DNA of 64,000 nt from Chromatiaceae bacterium. GTDB taxonomy: Bacteria; Pseudomonadota; Gammaproteobacteria; Chromatiales; Chromatiaceae. The translations under genes were made by a program, and so were the position numbers. Location: NCBI GenBank assembly GCA_013426805.1, contig JACDZG010000024.1, positions 1 through 64,000 of the forward strand. Reading direction: 5' to 3'. The notes beneath the pieces were generated by a model. It was not told the DNA's origin. It did no database searches and was given only the letters and a program-made list of their open reading frames with translations. Numbering within the stretch: position 1 is the stretch's first letter; the number at the start of each line of letters is the position of its first letter. Of the stretch, positions 58,314 to 64,000 are shown piece after piece.

Positions 58314-58432
58314 CGTTTGGTCTCCGGGGTTGAAATGAATCCGCGAGCGCCCGTCGGGTCCGCGGCGCGGACCCCGGGTCGCGGACGGTGATTGCGTCCG
58401 CCGGGTGCGGACCGCCCACCATCACACTGACT

Positions 58433-59917
58433 TCAGATCGCCTTCAGATACGCGAGCAACGCCGCCTTATCCGCTTCCGGCAGGTCGGTGCCATACCGAT
58501 GACCGGCATTGCTGTTGCCCGGTACGCCGGTGTCATAGCGCTCGCCGACGCGTTCGGCCTCGGGGCCGCTGCTGACGAAGCCGCCGTTCGCGGCGTCGAT
58601 CAGGTCATAGCCCCGATAGAAGACCGGTGGGCGCTCCGTCGGCGGCCGCAGCATGTCGCGCAGCGTCGGCACGGAACCGTTGTGCAGATAGGGCCCGCGC
58701 AACCAGAGCCCGGTATGGGGTACGGCCACATAGCCGTCCACATCGCGAAAGCCGGTGAAGCCCCAGGCGTGGCGCCCCTCCCGGTAGTTGTTGTAGCGTT
58801 CCGCCGCGGTCGCGTTCCACATCCGCGCGCGATGGTCATCGGTGCCGACCTCGGTGACCGGGATCACGGTGCGAAAACGCGGCCCATCCGGCAGGTGGCA
58901 GCCGCCGCAGTGCTCGCGGTGCAGCGCCTCGCCGCGGGCGAGATCAGCGGCGCTCACATGGAATGGGTCGGCAGGATCGCGTTGAGGCGAGAACGGCGAG
59001 GCCGGCGGCATGAGATCGCGCACCAGCGCCTCGATGCCCGCGAGGTGCTCGCGGACGGATCTGCGCTGGAAGTTGCGGTAGCTCATGCCGTCCCCGATGG
59101 CGCCGGTGACGACGACCTCATGCAGGTTGGTGCTGAGCCCGTCCCAATGCAGTGCGCGGGGCTCGCCGGCGGCGTTCGGGCCTTCCGACAGGGCCTGCTG
59201 CCACAGCGGCATCATGTCCGAATTGCCAATGCTGCCGTCGGTGCCCATGCGCAGAATGCCGTACTTGACCGGATTGAACGGGTCGATGCGGCCGCGGCCC
59301 CAGGGGGGATTGGCATCGGCCCAACTGAAATTCTCTGCCTGGACCTTCAGCGCCTTGCGCGTGGCCGGGATGAACAGATACCGGTAGGTGAGGCGTTGCC
59401 ACCAGGGCATCGCGTAGATGCGCGTGATCTCGTCCATGAGCGTGTCGGCATTGAAGCGCGGGTCATTGCCCGCGCGGGCCAGAAACCGCAGGTAGCCCTG
59501 GACGGCCACCTGATTGCCCGGTCCGGCGAGCGCGAGCTGGGATTGCTCGTCCGGGTGCAGCCGCCAACTGCCCTGATGGCAAAAAGCGCAGTTGATCGAG
59601 ACCCGCTCGGTGCCCACGGTCTTCTTCGAGAATCCCACCGGCAACTCCGCTCCCGGCTCCCAATAGAGCCCCAGTGAACTGTAACCGGTGGGGCCGGGCA
59701 GATACGCGTTGAACAGCGTCGGCAGCACCCGCCAGATCCAATAGGGGATGCCTTGGGCGTCCTCGTTGCCGATCGAACCGTGATTGAACGCGCTCGCGGC
59801 GTCCGGGAACGGCGCCTGCGCGACGGTACGAAACGCGACGAACCAGACCATCCCGGCGATCAGGACCAGCAGCAACAGCGGCGGCAGCAGCCAACGAACC
59901 AGCTTGGGGCGCGACAT
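58433..59917 (-). CDS. RoxA-like dihaem cytochrome c (copy A)
   Basis: The 494-aa protein has an N-terminal membrane anchor (LLPPLLLLVLIAGMVWFVAF, residues 10-29), then two haem c motifs, CAFCH (110-114) and CGGCH (337-341). Sequence blocks such as FNHGSIGNEDAQGIPYWIWR, LYWEPGAELPVGFSKKTVG and ALHWDGLSTNLHEV resemble RoxA-type rubber oxygenases and related MauG/peroxidase-like dihaem enzymes. Those oxidatively cleave C=C bonds or handle peroxides. It is paralogous to the next upstream gene. Placed in the lipoxygenase cluster, it may act on lipid hydroperoxides or unsaturated chains in the periplasm. Confidence 0.82.
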   Translation of the reverse strand: MSRPKLVRWLLPPLLLLVLIAGMVWFVAFRTVAQAPFPDAASAFNHGSIGNEDAQGIPYWIWRVLPTLFNAYLPGPTGYSSLGLYWEPGAELPVGFSKKTVGTERVSINCAFCHQGSWRLHPDEQSQLALAGPGNQVAVQGYLRFLARAGNDPRFNADTLMDEITRIYAMPWWQRLTYRYLFIPATRKALKVQAENFSWADANPPWGRGRIDPFNPVKYGILRMGTDGSIGNSDMMPLWQQALSEGPNAAGEPRALHWDGLSTNLHEVVVTGAIGDGMSYRNFQRRSVREHLAGIEALVRDLMPPASPFSPQRDPADPFHVSAADLARGEALHREHCGGCHLPDGPRFRTVIPVTEVGTDDHRARMWNATAAERYNNYREGRHAWGFTGFRDVDGYVAVPHTGLWLRGPYLHNGSVPTLRDMLRPPTERPPVFYRGYDLIDAANGGFVSSGPEAERVGERYDTGVPGNSNAGHRYGTDLPEADKAALLAYLKAI

Positions 59918-59932
59918 TTCAGCTTCCTCCGC

Positions 59933-61528
59933 TCAGAAGGTCTTGAGGTATTCGACGAGGGCGGATTTTTCGTCCGCCGACAGGGCCGTGCCATAGTCCA
60001 CGCCTTCGTGGCCGGTGTTGGTATTGCCGGGCAGGCGGGTGTCGAACAGGAAGGCGCCGGGGGCCGCCGCCTCGGACACATAGCCCACCGCCGACCAGTC
60101 GAACACGTCACTGCCGCGGTAGAAGGTCACCGGGCGCGCGTCGGCCGGCTCCAACAGCGCCCGCAGCGTGGGCACGGCGCCGTTGTGCAGGTAGGGAGAG
60201 CGCGCCCAAATGCCGTCCAGCGGTTGGTTGGCGTAGCCGTCGGTCTTCTTGAAGTGGCTGAAGCGGGCGCTGCACAACTGCTGCTCGCAGGCCTGACCGG
60301 GGAGCGGATAGCCGGCATAGAGCAGGTTCTGGTCCCCGGCGAACGCCTGGGTGTAGGCCCGCCAGCGACCCGGATCGGTACCGATGGCAGCCAGCGGTTC
60401 GACCTCGCCCAGCCGCGGATGGCGGGTGCGGTCGTAGTCGTAGCCGCTGCCGTCGGCAGCACGCGCGCCGTGGCAGGCCGCGCAGTAACGGGCATAGAGC
60501 GGCGCGCCGACAGCAGCTTTGGCGGAGTCGATATGCTCCGGCGGAAACACCGGCGCCGACAGTTCCCAAAGCCAGTCGCGCAGCCGTGCGAGGCTGCCCA
60601 TGTCGATGGTCGTCGGGGTCACGCCGGCGCCCAGCGAGGCACTGAGGTTGCGCTCTTCGACGGAGGCATTGTTGCCGTCCCAGTGCAGATTCATGCCCTG
60701 GCGGGGGCGCTGCATCCAGATGGACGGGTAGTCCGCGGCCCCGGTCAGCTCCGGGTCCGGGATGCGGGTCATGTCGTAGTTGAACTGGATCTTCTTGTAC
60801 GGGTTGAAGGTGTCCACCCGTCCGGGGCCCCAGTCGTGGCCCAGCGCCAGTTGCCGGTCGAGAAACGCGAGTTGGTCGTTCAGGCGCAGCAACGCGGTAC
60901 GGACCTGACCAACGACCAGAAAGCGGTAGACCAGCCGTTCAATGAGGCCGAGGTCACCGCCGGCCTCCTTGATCTTGGCCAGTGCGTAATCCGGCTGCCA
61001 GCGGTTGTCCACCGCCGCCGCGCGCAGGAACTGGATGAAGTCAAACAGCCTGAGATTGTTCGACGGCGCCCCGATCAGCAGTTGCGGCTCCGCCCCCGCT
61101 GCCGCCCGCACCGTGCCGACATGGCACACCGCGCAATTGAGCCAGACCCGTTCGATGCCCATGACCTTGCGCCGCGACACGCCAATGGGCAGATCCTGCC
61201 CCGGCTCATAAAGCAGCCCGAACGCCCGGTAGGCATCCGGACCCGCCGCCCCCGCCGGCAGCTTGTCCGCGAACATCAGCGGCAGCGCCCGCCACATCCA
61301 GTAAGGCAGGCCGCTGACCGGTTCGCTGCCGATGGAGCCGTATTTGAAGTGTTCCAGCGGATCGCTGTAGGTCACGGGCTCGGTGCGCGAGAACAGCGAC
61401 CAGGCAAGCAGCGCGCCGATGACCAATACCAGCAGCGCCGGCAGCCACCACCGACGGCGACGGCGACCGACCGGTGGTTGGGCGTGCGGTGCCGGCGTGG
61501 ACCCGGCGATGGTGGCGGTGGCGTTCAT
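59933..61528 (-). CDS. RoxA-like dihaem cytochrome c (copy B)
   Basis: The 531-aa protein has a Lys/Arg-rich start (GRRRRRWW) and membrane anchor (LPALLVLVIGALLAWSLF). Haem motifs CAVCH (132-136) and CAACH (349-353) flank LHWDGNNASVEERNLSASLG, the stretch conserved in RoxA-type oxygenases around their functional Trp. FKYGSIGSEPVSGLPYWMWR and LLYEPGQDLPIGVSRRKVMG match copy A. It starts before copy A and they are 15 bases apart. Two active paralogues in tandem suggest either different substrates or a heterodimer. Confidence 0.85.
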   Translation of the reverse strand: MNATATIAGSTPAPHAQPPVGRRRRRWWLPALLVLVIGALLAWSLFSRTEPVTYSDPLEHFKYGSIGSEPVSGLPYWMWRALPLMFADKLPAGAAGPDAYRAFGLLYEPGQDLPIGVSRRKVMGIERVWLNCAVCHVGTVRAAAGAEPQLLIGAPSNNLRLFDFIQFLRAAAVDNRWQPDYALAKIKEAGGDLGLIERLVYRFLVVGQVRTALLRLNDQLAFLDRQLALGHDWGPGRVDTFNPYKKIQFNYDMTRIPDPELTGAADYPSIWMQRPRQGMNLHWDGNNASVEERNLSASLGAGVTPTTIDMGSLARLRDWLWELSAPVFPPEHIDSAKAAVGAPLYARYCAACHGARAADGSGYDYDRTRHPRLGEVEPLAAIGTDPGRWRAYTQAFAGDQNLLYAGYPLPGQACEQQLCSARFSHFKKTDGYANQPLDGIWARSPYLHNGAVPTLRALLEPADARPVTFYRGSDVFDWSAVGYVSEAAAPGAFLFDTRLPGNTNTGHEGVDYGTALSADEKSALVEYLKTF

Positions 61529-61553
61529 GGTCCCCTCCGGGCAACGGTTGACG

Positions 61554-61673
61554 TCAATCGAAGATGAGCCACAGGATCAGGAGCAGCAGGACGCCGCGCA
61601 GGATCCATTGGGTGCGCCGGTGGACTTGCTCCACCGGGGTCGGTGGTGGTTCGGTGGTCGTGAACTGGGACAT
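61554..61673 (-). CDS. 39-aa single-span membrane peptide
   Basis: The peptide MSQFTTTEPPPTPVEQVHRR is followed by TQWILRGVLLLLILWLIFD, one transmembrane helix with a short proline-rich N-terminus. It sits 25 bases before cytochrome copy B, and 16 bases separate it from the OYE gene. It is too short for standard gene calls. Spacing, codon use and the clean helix support it. Possibly a small subunit that helps assemble the dihaem or flavoprotein complex (inference). Confidence 0.6.
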   Translation of the reverse strand: MSQFTTTEPPPTPVEQVHRRTQWILRGVLLLLILWLIFD

Positions 61674-61689
61674 GGCGGCGGCTCCTGGG

Positions 61690-63078
61690 TCAGTCGTGGA
61701 AGGTCAGGCGCGACGAGGCCGGCGGCTCGAAGACCGCCATCACGGTCTGCATCATGTGCTGGTAGCGGGTGTCGAAGTCCGCCCCGTCGTAGCGCGACAG
61801 CTCATAGCAACCAAGCGGGTTCTCCAGATCATTGAGCAGACACTTGTTGCAGTAGGTGCAGGCCTTGCCGGGGTCGGGGCCGTCCTGACGCCCGAGGATC
61901 TGGGGCAGGTCGGGATTCGCAATCAGCGGGCGGCCGATGCTCACGCCGTCGCAGGCGCCGCCGCCGATGGCATCGGCGATCTTGCTCGCATGCTGGAAGC
62001 CGCCGGTGCAGAGGACCGGCACCGCTACCTGTGCGCGGATCGCGCGGGCGTACTCGAGATTGATGCCCTCAATGACCGGCCCGCGGCGAAAGACCCAATA
62101 GCGCCGGAACAGAGGGCCGAGCAGCGGATCGTTGAAGATGAAATAGTTGAGCCTGGTGCGCACGCCCTCGGACAGCATCCCATCGTACCAGCGCGCGGCG
62201 GAGCGCATCGGGAGGTCACCGGGCGGATTGCGCGGATGCGGAAAGGTGCTGCCGCTGGAGACATGAAAGGCGTCCACGCCGTCACCGCCATCTTCGAGGA
62301 TGCGGCAGATTTCGATCGATTCAGCGAGCGTATTGCCCTTGCGTTCCCAGGGATAAAGCCAGTCGTTGTGGTCGACACCGTTGATCTTCATCTGCAGATG
62401 AAAATCGCGCCCGCACGCCTTGCGGATCGCCCGCACGATCTCCAGCGCAAAGCGCGCCCGATTGGCCACCGCGCCGCCGTAGCCGTCGGTGCGGTCGTTG
62501 ATACCGGAACTCAGGAACTGCGTGATCAGATAGCCGTTGGCGCCGTGCAGTTCCACGCCATCGAGCCCGGCCTCTTTGGCGCGTCGGGCACCCGCGGCGA
62601 ACTGGCCCACCACCTGGTCGATGTCGTCCTGGGTCATCGCCCGACACAGCAGGCCGTGGAAGAAGTCTTTCCTGTTCGTGGAGCTGAGTTTCTTGTGATA
62701 GAGGTTCTCGACGCCGCCCAAGTCCTGCTGACGGCCGGAGTGGCTCAATTGCAGGATGAAGCAGCAGTCATGGCGGTGGACGCGCTCCCCGACCAGACGC
62801 CAGAACGGAATCTTGTCATCGTTGTCGATGGTCGCGTAGCGGATCAGGATGCGCCCGCGAATCGCCACCGGGCAGTAGGAGGAGATGATCGCCCCGACGC
62901 CGCCGCGGGCGAACTGCTCCTCCCAGTTGATACGCGCGTTGCCGCCATGACCGTTGTAGTCATCGAACATGCCGGACAGGTTCGAACGGAACAGCCGGTT
63001 CTTGACTGTGAGATTGTGAAAACGCAGCGGGCTGAAGATCAGCTCGCGATGCCGGGTGTGGTCGGCGGTGCTGGTCAT
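61690..63078 (-). CDS. Old-Yellow-Enzyme family NADH:flavin oxidoreductase with C-terminal Fe-S cluster
   Basis: The 462-aa protein has the FMN-binding barrel: LIFSPLRFHNLTVKNRLFRS, CFILQLSHSGRQQD, AKEAGLDGVELHGANGYLIT and DRTDGYGGAVANRARFALEI. The C-terminus has CTYCNKCLLNDLENPLGC, giving Cys-x2-Cys-x2-Cys-x11-Cys for a [4Fe-4S] cluster, as in 2,4-dienoyl-CoA-reductase-type members, but without their second FAD/NAD domain. It could reduce alpha,beta-unsaturated ketones or enoates, like plant oxophytodienoate reductase. Its ATG overlaps the GMC gene stop (ATGA). Confidence 0.87.
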   Translation of the reverse strand: MTSTADHTRHRELIFSPLRFHNLTVKNRLFRSNLSGMFDDYNGHGGNARINWEEQFARGGVGAIISSYCPVAIRGRILIRYATIDNDDKIPFWRLVGERVHRHDCCFILQLSHSGRQQDLGGVENLYHKKLSSTNRKDFFHGLLCRAMTQDDIDQVVGQFAAGARRAKEAGLDGVELHGANGYLITQFLSSGINDRTDGYGGAVANRARFALEIVRAIRKACGRDFHLQMKINGVDHNDWLYPWERKGNTLAESIEICRILEDGGDGVDAFHVSSGSTFPHPRNPPGDLPMRSAARWYDGMLSEGVRTRLNYFIFNDPLLGPLFRRYWVFRRGPVIEGINLEYARAIRAQVAVPVLCTGGFQHASKIADAIGGGACDGVSIGRPLIANPDLPQILGRQDGPDPGKACTYCNKCLLNDLENPLGCYELSRYDGADFDTRYQHMMQTVMAVFEPPASSRLTFHD

Positions 63079-64000
63079 GACACTGAGCTCCGTAAGTTGG
63101 CGCGTGGACGGACGCGGCCCGCGGGGGCGGACACGGGATTGCGGACACCGGCGTCGGCGATGATGACGTCACTGGCCTTCTCGGCGATCATGTAAATGGG
63201 GGCCACCAGGAACAGGCCGGGGATACGCGGGAAGACCGAGGCATCGACCACCCGCAGATTGGCCACGCCGCGAACGCGAAAGCGGCTGTCGAGCACCGCC
63301 AGCGGGTCATCATCACCGCCGATCTTGCAGGTGCAGGAGGCGTGGTGACCCCAGGCCTCGTTGCGCACGAAGTCGGCGAGCAACTGGTAGTCCCGCTCCG
63401 GGTCCTCACTCTGAATGCCGGGTCCCGGTACCTCCTCGGCATCGATCAGGTCCGCGTAACTGCGCACCATGCGGCGCACCCGGCGCACCGCAGTGACTAC
63501 GGCGCTGACATCCGTGTCATCCGGGGCGTTGCCTTCATCGAAGTAATGAAAATCAATGGACGGCGGCTGCCGCGGATCGGTACTGCGGATCGCGACCCGC
63601 CCGGCGGTATTGCCGGTATGGCCCTTCAGGATCGTCCAGGTCAGGTAACGCCGCGCCGCACGCACGCGCTCCGAATAGCCTGGGTAGTAGCCGCGGAAGT
63701 CCGTCAGCAAGGCGAACAGGAACAGATCCGGGGCGGTCTGCTGCGGCACCGAGCGGTCGATGATACCGAGTAAGGCACCGTTGGAGGTATAAACCCCCTC
63801 ACCGCGCTGCCAGGCCTGAAAGTGCGGGTCGTTCGGGTCCGGCAGCATCGTCGCGCCGGCCATCGCGACGAACGGCTGCTTCATGCGCAGGACGACGCTG
63901 ACCTCATAGCGGTCCTGCAGGTTCGCACCGACCCCGGGCAGCGCATGGCGCAACGGCACACCGGCGGCGGCAAGCACATCGGGCGGACCAATGCCGGAGA
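63075..64000 (-). CDS. GMC-family oxidoreductase, 3' part; runs off the right edge
   Basis: The 308-codon frame is open to the window end, so the FAD-binding N-terminus lies outside. Present are SGIGPPDVLAAAGVPLRHAL, PGVGANLQDRYEVSVVL, the active-site NEAWGHHASCTCKIG with the catalytic His, VRGVANLRVVDASVFPRIPG and FLVAPIYMIAEKASDVI. GMC enzymes oxidise alcohols to aldehydes or ketones with FAD (choline or fatty-alcohol dehydrogenases). It is coupled to the OYE gene by a 4-base overlap and likely begins or continues the cluster upstream. Confidence 0.9.
   Translation of the reverse strand, partial: SGIGPPDVLAAAGVPLRHALPGVGANLQDRYEVSVVLRMKQPFVAMAGATMLPDPNDPHFQAWQRGEGVYTSNGALLGIIDRSVPQQTAPDLFLFALLTDFRGYYPGYSERVRAARRYLTWTILKGHTGNTAGRVAIRSTDPRQPPSIDFHYFDEGNAPDDTDVSAVVTAVRRVRRMVRSYADLIDAEEVPGPGIQSEDPERDYQLLADFVRNEAWGHHASCTCKIGGDDDPLAVLDSRFRVRGVANLRVVDASVFPRIPGLFLVAPIYMIAEKASDVIIADAGVRNPVSAPAGRVRPRANLRSSVS

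Noticed and set aside
59753-61567. 604-codon plus-strand frame opposite the dihaem cytochromes
   Set aside because: The minus strand has two CxxCH motifs and family blocks; the plus-strand translation is an Arg/Gly/Gln-rich shadow.

Overview
The window is high-GC DNA from a gammaproteobacterium. The ftsY-ftsE-ftsX-rpoH order, the gltB type, the many c-type cytochromes and the SulP, SOUL and Ccp genes would fit a purple-sulfur or related Chromatiales lineage. That assignment is inference from gene content; no rRNA is present. Housekeeping blocks (gltB at the left edge, tRNA-Val and ftsYEX-rpoH near 50-55 kb) alternate with accessory DNA that carries insertion sequences, toxin-antitoxin genes, defence-type genes and an unusual number of broken genes.

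Layout. 1-9.2 kb: 5' part of gltB, an AhpD-like protein, a small membrane protein, a translationally coupled SOUL/alpha-beta hydrolase pair and a Spy/CpxP-like chaperone. 9.4-20.5 kb: an accessory island with a divergent FtsZ-like protein beside a PP2C phosphatase, a DUF262/GmrSD-type nuclease, a RelBE-like pair, a double-AAA ATPase gene split by an IS1182-family element, its 142-aa partner, a divergent WYL regulator and a VapC remnant. 20.5-24 kb: BaeSR-like two-component system and a dihaem cytochrome c peroxidase. 24.4-30.1 kb: an IorAB-type molybdenum hydroxylase with its XdhC and MocA maturation proteins, then YqhD. 30.2-33.2 kb: a decayed binding protein/EAL sensor cassette. 33.2-35.5 kb: a Septu-like PtuAB pair whose ATPase is frameshifted by an 8-bp tandem duplication. 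35.5-40.5 kb: porin, small accessory protein and Na+/solute symporter, with a second shortened symporter copy. 40.6-42.7 kb: IS607-family element (TnpA and TnpB). 42.8-49.7 kb: two thioesterases, cytochrome b561, SulP transporter, transglutaminase, DprA-like protein with a RecQ-PRTase remnant, monooxygenase, tRNA-Val. 49.7-55 kb: a SET-domain protein, rpoH and ftsXEY.

55.3-64 kb: eight or more co-directional minus-strand genes: GMC oxidoreductase (cut by the window edge), Old-Yellow-Enzyme with an Fe-S tail, a 39-aa membrane peptide, two paralogous RoxA-like dihaem cytochromes c, a membrane protein, a lipoxygenase and a lipase-like hydrolase. Read together they look like a bacterial lipid-peroxidation (oxylipin) pathway: release of fatty acid, dioxygenation, haem cleavage or peroxide handling, then flavin reductions and oxidations. 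This is the most interesting locus in the window.

Several genes are disrupted. Four lesions (near 9.85, 11.29, 20.29 and 31.86 kb) are each explained by one missing base. These could be real decay or consensus errors in the assembly and should be checked before the genes are called dead. The IS1182 insertion and the 8-bp duplication in ptuA look like real, reconstructible mutations.
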